From the NCBI GenBank assembly GCA_037126765.1, contig JBBCBC010000012.1:14136001-14200000 (forward strand): a stretch of 64,000 nt of DNA, in the 5' to 3' direction. Position numbers and translations under genes: made by a program. Origin of the DNA: Stenogyne calaminthoides (lineage: Eukaryota > Streptophyta > Magnoliopsida > Lamiales > Lamiaceae). Shown here in pieces: positions 1-11,015 of this stretch; position 1 is the stretch's first letter, and the number at the start of each line of letters is the position of its first letter. The notes below the pieces were generated by a model. It was not told where the DNA came from. It was given only the letters and a program-made list of their open reading frames with translations, and made no database searches.

Positions 1-821
1 AAAATTTCAACAATAAAATTAAACGACGCCCAAAAGAAATTTAAATTTTATAATAAATGTCAATTACACTATATGTAGACTTAGTAAGTTGCTAATATAT
101 TGTTAGATTAGTAAATTTAATTGTCAAAATAAAAGAACACAACTCGACGTAAAAATTAATCTATGAGTGAGTTTAGGTTAAATAATATATTATGTTTTGA
201 GTTAATTAATTTAAATATGTGGATTGCACATAATTAATAAATAAAAAAGATTGAGATTGAGATTTGTGTTAAATTAGTGTGTTGATTTTGGGTATTATTT
301 ATTTCAAAAAAATAATATAATTGAATTAAAAACAAAAATTGAGTTTAAATAGACTGAACTAAAAACATAACAATTCAAATTAATTACATATAATATATAT
401 AATACAAAGAATTTGGAGAATAGTTGCACTGGACTTGAGCCTGGTCAGCCCACCCCCTATATCTGCCCATGCATGGAACCAATGGAATGTTATATATATG
501 AGGCACACTTGCATAAGACGGTCCCACGGTGAGACATGATATAATTTGAGCATTAACACTTTAACATTTTATGAGGGGTGAGTGTGATTTGTGCTAGGTT
601 GTACCTCGTCTCATGCATTAGATCGTTTCATATGAGTTTTTGCATATATATATGCTAGATATATATGATTTTTTTAAGGGATATATTATTAATGCTAAAT
701 AAATGGAATAAAATAAAGAGTGAATTCCGTAAGACTCCATTTGAATGAAGATATTTGAAAATTCTTTGTTAATAAGGACTAGAAAATAAAGTTTGACCAA
801 TTAACACCTTTCGGTTTTACT
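1..821. other. AT-rich intergenic sequence, no gene seen
   Basis: Strongly AT-rich DNA with stop codons in all frames. I see no protein motif, tRNA or rRNA. The short open stretches look like chance frames. Confidence 0.4.
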
Positions 822-1353
822 AAGTATTACCTTTCATTTCCTTTAAAAAAAAGGAAAAATATCAATTCAGGAGCCTGAAATATGGTAAATCTATCAATTT
901 AAGGCCTGAAATATTTTTTCTATCGATTCAAGACCTGAAATATAGAAAACTATCAATCCAGGGCCTAAAAAATAGAAACTATCAATTTGAGGCTTATAAA
1001 TTTTAAGACCATGTTTGACACATATATTTCATGTCCTTATTTCATGTTCTTATTTTTTTTATTTTTAGGGTTTACGGTTCAGTGGGGTTTAGGGTTCATG
1101 GTTCAAGGTTTAGGGTTCAACGTTTAGGGTTTAGGGTTTAGTGTTCAGGATTTAGGGTTTAGTGCCAAACATGACCTTAAAATTTATAAGCCTCGAATTG
1201 ATAGTTTCTATTTTTAGGCCCTGGATTGATAGTTTTCTATCTTTCAGGCCTTGAATCGATAGAAAAAATATTTCAGACCTTAAATTGATAGATTTACCAT
1301 CTTTCAGGCCCTGAATTGATAAAACTCCTAAAAAAAAGTATTACCTTTCATTT
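822..1353. repeat. Foldback element flanked by an 18-bp direct repeat
   Basis: The sequence at about 865-1018 returns as its reverse complement at about 1170-1325. Each arm is itself built of roughly 30-bp units of the type CTATCAATTCAGGCCTGAAA. The whole is bracketed by an 18-bp direct repeat (AAGTATTACCTTTCATTT, 822-839 and 1336-1353) that looks like a target duplication, though it is longer than usual for known plant DNA transposons. The loop holds telomere-like repeats. The family is not recognised. Confidence 0.6.
1069..1163 (+). repeat. Degenerate telomere-like TTTAGGG repeats
   Basis: Clustered copies of TTTAGGG and one-base variants (GGTTCAGGG, GGTTCATGG) in the loop of the foldback element. 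TTTAGGG is the usual plant telomere unit. The cluster is short and interstitial, so it is not a chromosome end. Confidence 0.6.
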
Positions 1354-1446
1354 TAGACCTTTTAGCTACTTAGTATAAATAGGCAGATTTTCCATTTACT
1401 CATTTTATCAAATTGTATTAGCATTTTTTACTCATTTTAGGATTAT

Positions 1447-1619
1447 ACAATTTGTTATACTGAAAATTGCAACTGATTTACATTGAATTGTGCAACTATT
1501 AAAATGAAAAAAATAATTGCACGGTTCAGTTAAACAAGTTGCATCTTTCAGTATAACAAGTTGCACGATTCTAAAATGCACTATGAGTGCACGGTGCACT
1601 TGGGTGTATATGAGACCCA
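1447..1619. repeat. Hairpin MITE-like repeat (copy 1)
   Basis: The left arm (around TTGTTATACTGAAAATTGCA) and right arm (around TTTCAGTATAACAAGTTGCA) are reverse complements. The tail reads TGCACTATGAGTGCACGGTG then GAGACCCACTCTT. Related copies lie in intron 1 of the rbcS gene (about 57880-58084 and 58300-58345), so this is a dispersed family. Confidence 0.55.
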
Positions 1620-1632
1620 CTCTTTAAAATAA

Positions 1633-1820
1633 GGGTTAATTCTAAAAAAATACACGATCTTTACACTAAGTATCAATTTAATCACAACCTTTAATATTTT
1701 TGTAAAAAACTCCAATCTTTTATTGTGTTTCAATCTGATACCTATTTTTTAAATCAGGGCAGAAAGAAGTGACATAGGTTGTCGGAACTTGTGTCTGTGC
1801 GCCTTATCAGATGCCACATA
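1633..1820 (+). repeat. MULE left terminal inverted repeat
   Basis: Reverse complement of 14521-14712 with scattered mismatches. It runs from GGGTTAATTC to GATGCCACATA. Confidence 0.85.
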
Positions 1821-2050
1821 GTTAAAAAAAAATTAATATTCCACATCAACATCAATGCTTTCTACATTAAATAATAACACTTATATAAATATAATATATG
1901 CTTTCTACACTAATCTAAATATATGTTTTCACTCTCATAATTAATAAAACAAATCATTTTTTCACTATCAGATTTAATAAAATCCAAAATCCCCAAAATT
2001 ATTTGCTATCCCCAATCAAGAACCCTAAAGTGGCGAAACTCGATGAAATG
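1821..2050. other. MULE interior, left part
   Basis: AT-rich sequence between the left TIR and element A. The last five bases AAATG are the target duplication of element A. No coding capacity is seen. Confidence 0.5.
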
Positions 2051-2997
2051 TGTTGGGAGATGAATTTAATAAAGAAGATTTTGATTAGATCCCAAAACCC
2101 CTGAGTATGACATGTTCAGGATAATCTTGATAGATGAGTCAGGATTCAATTTTAGAGTGTTCAGAATGTTATCTGCACAATGTATAGCCAGGAGATATAG
2201 ATCAGGCTAGATTCTGAAGATTCTGAAGACTCGAGAGAAACCGAAGTTTCAAGTTTCGAGAAACCGGGTTTCAAAGATGAGATCGAGAAACCAAGTTTCA
2301 ACAGGAGATCGAGAAACCGGGTTTCAAGTAGAGACCGAGAAACTAAAGTTTCAAAGTGAAATCGAAAATCAAGACTCAAGATATCGGGCCAAGATGTGTC
2401 TCAAAGACTCAAGACATCAAGACTCGTAATACTCGATGACTCGTAAGATTCTCAAGACACGTAAGAAGATTGAAGATATCAAGACAAAAAGGATATCAAG
2501 ACACAAGTAGTTATCAAGACTCAAGAATCTCATCAATACTCAAGATAACCCAATGTTCCGAGGCACTGAAAAATACCTATCTGAAGGATACAATACTGAG
2601 AAAAATGCAATTGCTCAAGAAAATAGATATTGCCTAAGACATTCACATGCAGACAAAAGGAACTAAAACTAATTGTTGTTAAGGTTATATCACTCAGAGA
2701 TATTGACCAAAAAGAGCCGTTATGTTTGTCTACATTAACTGAAGACAAGAGCTAATCAGAGGAAGACATCACTGCATTTTCATCGACAATCGAAAAGCGA
2801 TAGGTCACTAAAGCATGTCAGTAGTACTATGTTCCAGACTGCAAAAAGTGGTGAGTGGCTGCATGAAAAGCATATTGCCTAAAACATGTTAGGGAGTTTC
2901 AAACCCTAAATATAGTCATTCATCACACACCATAAGAGGAAACTCATGAAGTTATCTCTTCCAACGGATAGTTTTTCAAGAGTGACCTTGGTGTTTG

Positions 2998-3008
2998 CCT
3001 ATAAATAC
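2998..3008 (+). promoter_or_regulatory. LTR TATA box
   Basis: CTATAAATAC context, conserved in the 3' LTR near 12119-12126 and, as reverse complement, in the LTR of B near 48651. It probably sets the start of the retroelement transcript. Position only; no expression evidence. Confidence 0.5.
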
Positions 3009-3953
3009 TTGTGACCCTCTACGTTGAAGGTTATGGGAAATTTGTAAGCAACTCAAGAGCTCAAACTTATTATTGCAAGTTGAAGCACTCGAAAACCCAA
3101 GAATTTCCCAAGTGCTTTATATTGAAGATAACTCATTCACTAAGCCTAGTCTTGATAAGATATATCCAAAGCTTAGTAGAGATATCCTGGCCTTTGCATT
3201 GTTCTTAATTGTAAAGGATATCTCATCCTAGTTGGAAACCAACCAAGAAACCCCAAACCCTTTGTAAGGTAGTTTGAGTGTGATTGTTGGTGAGTTGGAG
3301 TTGTAAAGAGTTAGTAAACTACAGAGGTAGTCAGAAAACTTAGAGAAGAAGTGAGTAAATTATCTTGGATAGTCAGAAAGCTTGTGTTTGTTTTGAGTAA
3401 GTAAACTATAGAGGTAGTCAAAAAGCTCAAAATAGAAAGGTTAGTAAACTACATTGAGGTAGTCAGAAAACCTTAGGAAGTGGTTAAGGAATTTCTCTGA
3501 GGATCAGAGAGAGTGGGCGTAGGAGCTTGAGTCTCTGAACCACTATAACTTGCTGTGTTATTTGCTTTCTGTATTGCTTTGATTATCTGTTGCATATCTT
3601 TACCTGAAAGCATATTTTCACTGATACTCAGTTGGAATCAATCCACTGAAGTTGCATCTAACTGAATCACAGCCTTAATCACTATTCCATTAAAAGGAAG
3701 GTTTTTAGCAAAGCATAAAACGAGTATAAACTTAGGGACAACCATTCCGCACATCTGAGTTGCTATTCAAGCAAGCTCAGGATCTCTGAAAACTCAGGCT
3801 CAGTTCGGATTATCTGAGGCTACTGAAAGCAGCTCAAGATCACTTTTTCAGGTAGACTTTGACTCAGGGCGGTCTGCGCTTCTCAGGGCCAACTCATCAG
3901 GACAATCTGACCCATCTGACCTCAGTGAAGAAAAGGTTTTAAAAATCACTGAA

Positions 3954-3979
3954 CACGTGTATTCCCCCCCATACACGTG
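3954..3979. promoter_or_regulatory. CACGTG hairpin with C-tract loop at the LTR end
   Basis: CACGTGTAT, a C-rich loop, then ATACACGTG form a near-perfect stem-loop about 27 bp from the LTR end. The same structure is kept at 13081-13109 (A 3' LTR) and 28319-28347 (B LTR). CACGTG is also a G-box. Confidence 0.6.
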
Positions 3980-4008
3980 AAAGACTCGTTTGCACCGGGA
4001 CCAACAAG

Positions 4009-4118
4009 TGGTATCAGAGCGGGAGTTCTAAAGTTCACTAATTTCAAAAGTGAACAACAGAACAGATCCATTTTCAAAAACCCGTCTCTGATCTGATACC
4101 AACAAGTGGTATCAGAGC
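4009..4118 (+). other. Primer-binding site, tandemly duplicated
   Basis: TGGTATCAGAGC at 4009-4020 is the standard Ty1-copia primer-binding site, complementary to the 3' end of initiator tRNA-Met, two bases after the LTR. The same 12-mer, with its AACAAG prefix and GGGAGTTC suffix, occurs again at 4107-4118, so about 98 bp of the leader is duplicated. Confidence 0.85.
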
Positions 4119-4291
4119 GGGAGTTCAAAAGATCACTAAGTGATCACCTAAGCTGATCAAATTTTTAAAACCCATCTCTGCAGTGGTTCATCTTGACCAC
4201 CTGCTTTGTTGACCATAGTCTTATTTGCTAAAAGATTCTTGTGGTCTACTGAACAGATCTATTTGCTGAAATCTTATAAGGCTCAGACATC

Positions 4292-5950
4292 ATGCCTTCT
4301 AAGAAACTTCTAATGTTCTAAGTTGAGAAATATGATTTGTGGAGATTAAGAATGCAGGCTCACCTGTATTATAAGCATGAAAGAATGTGGAGAGTGGTTT
4401 CTGAAGGACCATTCCAATTCACTGTTGTGAATCCCAGAGTTACTGAAAATGAGAGAAATGATTCCAGGACTGAATTTCCAAAGTCAGATGATCAACTTAC
4501 TCCTGATGAGAGAAAGTTAGTCAATCTTGACTATATTGCCAAAGATACAATATATAACACTATTGATGATGGTGTTATGAGGAAGATCTCTCATTGTGAG
4601 AATACAAAGGAAATATGGGAGACACTTGCTGAGATTGCTGAGAAAGAAAAGGAGTCTGAAGAAAGTTCCAGCTCCTCAGATGAGGTGTGCTCAGAAAGTG
4701 ACAGTGATGACATCTGCCTCATGGCTGTAGGAGAGGTAAGTTCTTCTATCTCTGTTGTTTCTCCTACACAAGCACATGAGTTGTCAAGTTCCACTGTAAA
4801 CAGTCAATTTGACCTGATGGATTCTTTTGAGAGTCTTATGAAGGACTATGCTGTGTTACAAGAACTGCTGAATGAAACTCAAGAGCGAACAAAGAACTCG
4901 ATCACTTTGAGAATCTAAAGTGGAAAGACTCTAGTAATGCTGAGATCACTTCTCAATTGATGGGAACTACTGATGAACTAGATGTTCTGAAAGTACAACT
5001 CTCAGAGAAAGAGAAGTTGATAGAGACCCTAAATGGAAAACTAGAGAAATCCAATGGAGGAGATTCAAATTTTATCGAAATCGAGTTCAATGACCTCTTT
5101 GAGAAGCATGAAACTCTACAAAAGTGTGAGGATAGTGCGCAGAGAAAGCTAGCTCTATTGAATTCTGCATCTAAAGTAATAGATGAAACTCAGAGTTATC
5201 AAAGACCTGCCACTATAAAAGCTGGATTGGGATACATTTCAGGGGGAACCTCACAAGGTCATCTGAATGCTGCTTCTAGTAGCACAAAGACTGTCTTTGT
5301 TAAACAAGTGGCACCTAATCTTCGGACTGAAGAATTGCCCAAAGTTTTAGACAAGGGAAAAGGACCTATGGTTCCAGAAAAAACTGAATGTTCAGGGAAG
5401 AAAGCTCAGACCTCAGGAAAAGGCTAGAAAACCTGACCACTCAGTAGGAAATTTTCAGGCTAGTACTTCAAAGCCTCAGGCTAAGAATACAAACTCAAGA
5501 GATCTCAGAGACCGAACCAAAGAGAGAATTTTCGGAAGAGAAAACTCAAAGAGAGACATTCTCAACCGAAAAGACCAAGTCCTCGACATCGAAAAGACCC
5601 GATTTAATTTCAAAGATCGGCAACCCAAACCCCACTTGCCTAAGGGTAAAGGTTTCCTGAGCCCAAGTCAACAGAGACACAAACCAGCTGCACAATAGCC
5701 AAAGCAATGGAACAACAGGCATGTACCCAAGAAAAATTCTAAGGCTCATGTTCATGCTAAGGCTAGCACTCATACACAGGATACTGCTAAGGCACCTAGA
5801 GTGGTGAATGTGTATGTAGATGTTTATGGAAGATGATTTTTATTCAAATAATCACCACTCTAAAGTAATTAGAGTTGTTAGGCAGATTTGGATTCCAAAA
5901 GGTACAGATAACCTGGTAGGACCCTACACCAAATGGGTACCACAGAACTA
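4292..5950 (+). pseudogene. Element A gag remnant, zinc knuckle deleted
   Basis: Starts MPSKKL, as in the Gag of B, but has a stop after nine residues and then continues in frame through DLWRLRMQAHL and LVNLDYIAKDTIYNT. After WETLAEI it jumps to the acidic serine-rich stretch that in B lies well past residue 350. The middle of Gag, including the CCHC knuckle, is therefore missing. Further frameshifts follow near 4900 and 5420, and the end resembles the Gag-Pol junction of B (LVGPYTKWVP). Gag forms the virus-like particle of Ty1-copia elements; this copy cannot supply a full one. Confidence 0.8.
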
Positions 5951-6041
5951 ACTGCTTTTTCGTAAAATAAAAGGGCATCGAAATTTGAATGAAGACATCA
6001 TAGCCCTGATTAAAGAAGATCTGAGATGTCATTGTTGGAAG

Positions 6042-6239
6042 ATGAATTTCCTTCTTGGACCTCAAGTGAAACAAGCTAAGGAAGGAATCTTCATCAGAGA
6101 TCATGTTAAGAAGAAAGACATCAGGATGGAGAAGATTCATACTGATAAACAGAGAGTTGATATCTTGACTAAACCTTTGGCTGAATCAAGATTTCAGGAA
6201 CTATCAGTTGAATTAGGGATGTTGGATCTAGGTGTATAG
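6042..6239 (+). pseudogene. Element A pol stub: end of RT fused to end of RNase H
   Basis: About 66 residues remain. The segment before the RNase H half (NFLLGPQVKQAKEGIFI) matches the RT end of B, and the rest (KKDIRMEKIHTDKQ ... DILTKPL) matches the RNase H tail. Protease, integrase, the RT palm with its YVDD and the RNase H active site are absent, so no enzyme activity is possible. Confidence 0.85.
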
Positions 6240-6899
6240 AATAAATCTGAAAAATTGAAGGTTTTCAGATGCATGAGGTTTTCTCAGGATTTTACTGAGA
6301 AACTCAGGATAAAATTGGAAATACTGAAATCTGAGTCTTGGGAAACTCAGATATATCTTGAAGATCAAGATTCGATATTATCGATCCGCTCAAGATTCGA
6401 TCATCTTGAACTCGTTCAAGACTTTCGATATATCTTGACATTTTATCAAGGTCAATACTCAGTAAGACTGATAGAAAAAAATTAGTCTGAAGAAGTAATG
6501 ACTCATGCAACTCATTTATTGCTTAACTGAATCTCAGTAATCATTGACAATAAATACTAAAACACCTGAAGAGAATGTTTTGGGCGGGACCTTTGAATTA
6601 ACGAAGAAGGTCAATGGTCATTAATTGCACTGTTCAATTAACTCACCAATAAGGTTAAAATGGCGGCATATTATTCTTGAAATCATCATTTCACATACCC
6701 GATTAGTCGGTGATCAATCTCAATCGTTGATTTTAATCAATCGTTACGATTTCCCACAAACCCATTCTATATATTCATTTGAGAAGCCATTTAAGCCCGA
6801 TTTCATAAACCTTCGTCTCCAAAATTCTCTGCAAACTCAAAACCCATCTTTGCCCAAAATTCTTCATCATTCTCAAACCCTACACTCAAAATCCTCAAA
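6240..6899 (+). other. Spacer between pol stub and third ORF of element A
   Basis: About 660 bp without coding signal. The equivalent spacer in B (20129-20751) has related sequence (the PPT-like GGGCGGGAC and AATAAATGNNNNNN blocks), so this is a constant part of the family and may hold the leader of the third ORF. Confidence 0.4.
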
Positions 6900-9800
6900 A
6901 TGACTTTCTCCATATATGATAAACTCGCGATTTCGAACAAGCCCTGGTACGAGTATGTGGTGTCGCTCGAAAGTTCATCAAATGCAACCCACGAAGAAGA
7001 GGCACTGCATATGATTCGAGTCGCAAAGCTTACAAATCTTGTTGCGAGCCAACCAGAAGCAGAATACTCTAAGGAGGTAATTGAGTTTATTTCGAACTTG
7101 AAAATAGATGACGAGGACTGTATCGAGTCCCAGATTACTGTATCTCATTTAGAACATAAGCTCTAAATACATTGATTTTGTACGGGAGTTGTATATAATC
7201 CCTAAGAATTTAAATGATGTATTTGAGTTGTGTAATAGAGGTGAAGACCCCTACGACGTATATGTTAGGTAGGGAACAGGAATACCTTGATAGGATAACA
7301 GAGCATCCTATTAAGTTTGAGGCTACACTTAATAAACGACATTTGAAGCCGAAATACAGAGTTTTGCTGGATATAGTTAGTAAGTGCATTATGAGCAGAT
7401 CCGGCAGTTTTGAACAAATAAGTACGCTGAAGCTTAGATTGATGGCTGCTATAGAAGATTCACCCACCACTGATTTCAATTGGTTAAAGTATTTGATCAG
7501 AGTGGTGAGTGACCAAGCGAAGCAGATCAAGAAGAAGGATGATTTGGTGGTGATTAAAGGCAAAATTCTTCATGCAACCAAAATAGCCTTCATTTTGGAG
7601 ATGTGCCGTGACGAAGAAGACATTTTTGCCAACTCCTCACCCTTTCCAAAGTCTAAGATCATGTTCAAGCCTACATCAACAAGAAAGACTTTGAAGGGAA
7701 AAAAAGAGAAGAAAGTGGAAAGCGCTGCAGAGGGAGCTGCTGAAGAAGCCCATCAAGCCAGGGGGAAGGCTTTGATGGAGGTGAAGAGGGAGAAGGGGAG
7801 AAGCCCTGAAGAAAAAGCTCTGGCTCCCAAGCCCAGAAGAATGTTAATTTCCACTGAGGAGGAGGTGAGCGAACCTGAGGGAGGTGCAACCTGAGGGCCA
7901 GAAAGCTCAGAAATTGCCATTATAAGTATTAGCTCAGGTTGTATCTACGACAGAAGAGCAAACTGAGGAGCAAGTTTTCTCTGAGGTTCTTGAGACATCA
8001 CTGAGCTCAGATAAATTTTCTCAAGAAATTTTCAAAGGACCTCAGACCTCAGAACAAGCTCAGGTTCCTACTTGAGGAATCGCCTACTTAATTTCCCACT
8101 CAAGATCAATTTATTAAAGAATGATCTTGAGCCCCAGAGTCGAATGTGTGAAATTCTTAAACCCATGAATCTTGATGAGCTCTGAAAATGATCCATTCTT
8201 TGATCCAAGAATTAAGACCAAGAACTTCCCATCGAACACCGAGAGCCCGGATTTATCCTTCCAGAAGGGCGAAGCAAGAGATCGAGTGGCGCGAAATCCC
8301 TTAATGAAATTCGCGTTCATATTGAATGATAACTTGTATTGAGCTCATATCCCGATCTTTTCAAAAATAATCTCTTCTTCAGATTGAGGACAACAGTCTA
8401 CATTCTCAACTAGACTCTGCCAGAGATGCTCAATATTGCCTCATTCAGAGGAGAGGACTGGTGGAATGAGGAGATAATAAATCAAGACTCGAAATAATTA
8501 AAACGAGTTCTCCGGGTTTAGAAAGACCAAGCTCGGATGAAAGTGTCGATTTTGATGAAATTTGATCAAATCAAGAAGTTCTTAGAAAGAAACCGAGAGG
8601 AAAGAAGATGATGTTGGTGCCCCGAGCTCCAAAGATAAAAATCAAGATGGGGATCAACAAGGGAATGCTGAGAAGCAATCTCAATTTGAGAAGAAAAATC
8701 GATCTTTTAGAGCCTGATGTCACACATCCTCGAAATTAAAAGTACTCTTCGTAACTTTTGCACTACTAAACATTATGCCAAGGCTATCAAGTTTCTATCT
8801 TTAATTGATCAGAATGTCTGATATGCAGACTGAGGCTCAGGTGGAAACCGGCTCGGGGGAAATCGGCTTCGAGTTGAGACCGGCTTGCCTCAAAAGCTTC
8901 CATCAAGAATTCCGACATTTTGTAGAAATGATGCCAATTTACCCGAGAAAACTTTTTTAATTGATCCATTTCTGAGGCTCGGGAAACAACAATTAAAAAC
9001 TTTATTACAGAAACCAAATTCGGATAAGAAAAATATCGCGACAAATCTCATATGCTCCAGAGATTGATCTCACTCCCATTGTGGACAAGCTGAACAAGGT
9101 TGTGCAATCGTGGAGAAAGTGGCCTTTTCGATTGAAGAGACATTGGCTTAAATCACAACCAAAGGTCCCGAAGATAGAGACTCTTAAGTTCTACTTCGAC
9201 CTAATGCAATTTTAACCTGATTCTCCGAATGATAAGATGACTGCCATGGAAGGGAAGATAGATGGAGTCAAGATAAGCAGATGTATCAGGAGAGGACTTC
9301 ATTTCTAGAAGCCAAGCTGGTGGAGAAGAATGATCAACTGATCAAGAATACTGTTGAGGAAATGGGCTCCATGCTCATGACCAAGATGACAGAGATGCTT
9401 AAAGATGTGCTCTCCAACAAGTTTGCACCAATGTCTGAAGAGTTCTCTGTGGCTAAAAACCACTTAATGAGGCTAGAGAAAGAGTAAGACCAGTTGGTTG
9501 GAGAGGTGCGAAGTGTCAGCAAAGAACAATACCACATGGACACTGCACTATCCCAACTTCTTCCAAGGTATGGTTCCAAGAAGGGGGAAAGGCCAGGAGT
9601 CGACCTGAGGATATTATTGGCACACACCTTGGAGAGAAAGGAAAACAAGGAGGTCAAAAACCATTGGTTTTTTTCGCAAGAATATTCTTTGAAGCCTTGT
9701 CAAGAAATCTTGAAGGAAGTTGAAGCCAATTTAAAAGCTCAAATCCAAGAAAGTGGAGAAAAATGCCATATCTACACTCATGTTTACGATGAAACAATGC

Positions 9801-10669
9801 AAGAATTTATTAAGATAAAAAACTTAGTGCTAGAAGAAGGGATCCATAAATTTTCGAAAATAGAGAGACAAGCCACCTTTTCAATTTTGGACTATCTTGT
9901 TGAAAAACCAATCAAGAGGAAGGCTGTGGCGTTTGTTGAACCTGAGAGAAAGAGAGCCAAAGCTTCTAAGCCTACACAGAGAAAGCTGATCATGGAGTTA
10001 GAAGAGTCTGAAGATGAAGCACAAAAAGAAGTCTTCAACACTAGGAGAGCTCTTCCAAGATCACTTCAAAAATCCATAGGTCTGGAATTCAAGCCAAGAA
10101 ATCACATCTTGCAAAAATTTTTTTGATCCAGAGTCCCTTTGATAAGGAAGAAGAAGAAGAAGAAGCGTTCAAAAAGCGTGGTTTCAAGAAGTTCCCTTAC
10201 GAGCAAAAGGAGAGGGACAACTAAAACTTCGAAGGGGGCGCATCGTAAATATATTATTGATAAGTGGATGTCAATCCAATTCAATGATGCTTGGGAAGAA
10301 ATAAAAAGAACCTTCTGGTTTTACTATGAAGTGCTGAGAGAATGGAGAGGGGAAAGCTCAGATCCAAATGAAGCCTTCATTGATTATCTGCTGACCTTCT
10401 ATCCAAAGTACTTACAAAGTTGGATTAATCTTGCGAATGAAGGTAATGTTCAGATCACTGCCCCCGGTCCATACACATACCCTGCTCCTAGGCTAGAGAA
10501 TGGCTTGGTAAATGAAACAACCATCTCTCAGGAAATTGCTCAATATGCCATCCAGTTAGGCCTGACAGGTAACAACCCAAATATCATCAAGGAGAGAGAT
10601 GCATTGAAGAAGAGGTATTATGGGATGTTCAACCTAGAGGTGCCTGTGGATGAGGTTGAAGAGGGCTGA
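6900..10669 (+). pseudogene. Element A third ORF (env-position ORF), broken
   Basis: Located between pol and the 3' LTR, sense strand. It starts MTFSIYDKLAISNKPWYEY and breaks into several frames (6900-7166, 7214-7894, 9281-9487, 9494-10126, 10139-10669). The N-terminal block includes EALHMIRVAKL, LKPKYRVLLDIVSKC and LRLMAAIEDSPTTDFNWLKY; the middle is acidic and lysine-rich with coiled-coil character; the C-terminal block includes DAWEEIKRTFWF, LLTFYPKYLQSW and ALKKRYYGMFNLEVP. The minus-strand copy in B and, more distantly, the one in D have the same order. I do not recognise a characterised family. The N-terminal block may resemble the putative plant transposon protein domain often found in plant retroelements. 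No signal peptide or membrane segment is seen. Confidence 0.75.
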
Positions 10670-11000
10670 AGAGCTCAAGCCGAAGATTGCTGAAGACTGA
10701 AGATCAAAGACTGAAGACTCTTGTAATTCTTTTGTTTTTGTCTTTACTTTTGATAAGTTCATTGTAATTTGTAATTGTTATCACACAATCAATGATACTT
10801 TATCTTTATGCTCAATGATAATATCTCATTATCTTTTTACATGTCTTAATATTTTGATATGCCTTATGATTTTGTGAGGAAATTGTTGGGAGAGTTATTA
10901 TGAAATTGTTGGGAGATTTGTCATTCTTGTATTGTAATAGGAAAAACTGAAACCTGAGTATAGGTTGAGAGTTTCTGTAACAAGATGGTTTTGGCATCAT
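10670..11000 (+). other. 3' untranslated region of element A
   Basis: AT-rich sequence without coding signal. It is closely related to 16191-16459 in B and to about 41790-42110 in E (all as reverse complement), which ties the three elements to one family. Confidence 0.6.
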
Positions 11001-11015
11001 AAAAAAGGGGGAAAT
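11001..11015 (+). other. Element A polypurine tract
   Basis: AAAAAAGGGGGAAAT directly before the 3' LTR: the plus-strand DNA priming site of LTR retroelements. Confidence 0.85.

Larger units (their letters stand above)
2051..4006 (+). repeat. Element A 5' LTR
   Basis: Begins TGTTGGGAGATGAATTTAAT and ends GGGACCAACA, the usual TG...CA form. It matches 11016-13133 over its length. It contains a repeat of GAAACC/CTGAAGAC-type units (about 2215-2530), a TATA box near 3000, repeats of the GTAAACTACAGAGGTAGTCAG type (about 3306-3478) and a terminal hairpin. Confidence 0.9.

Noticed and set aside
1069..1163. Possible true telomere or subtelomere
   Set aside because: Only a few degenerate units inside a hairpin, with unique sequence on both sides.
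2215..2550. Possible CRISPR-like array because of regular short repeats
   Set aside because: Repeats are degenerate CTGAAGAC/GAAACC units of uneven spacing inside an LTR of a plant retroelement.
7671..7889. Antisense frame with many Ser, Pro and Phe across the third ORF of A
   Set aside because: Shadow of the acidic/lysine-rich sense frame; not conserved in B.
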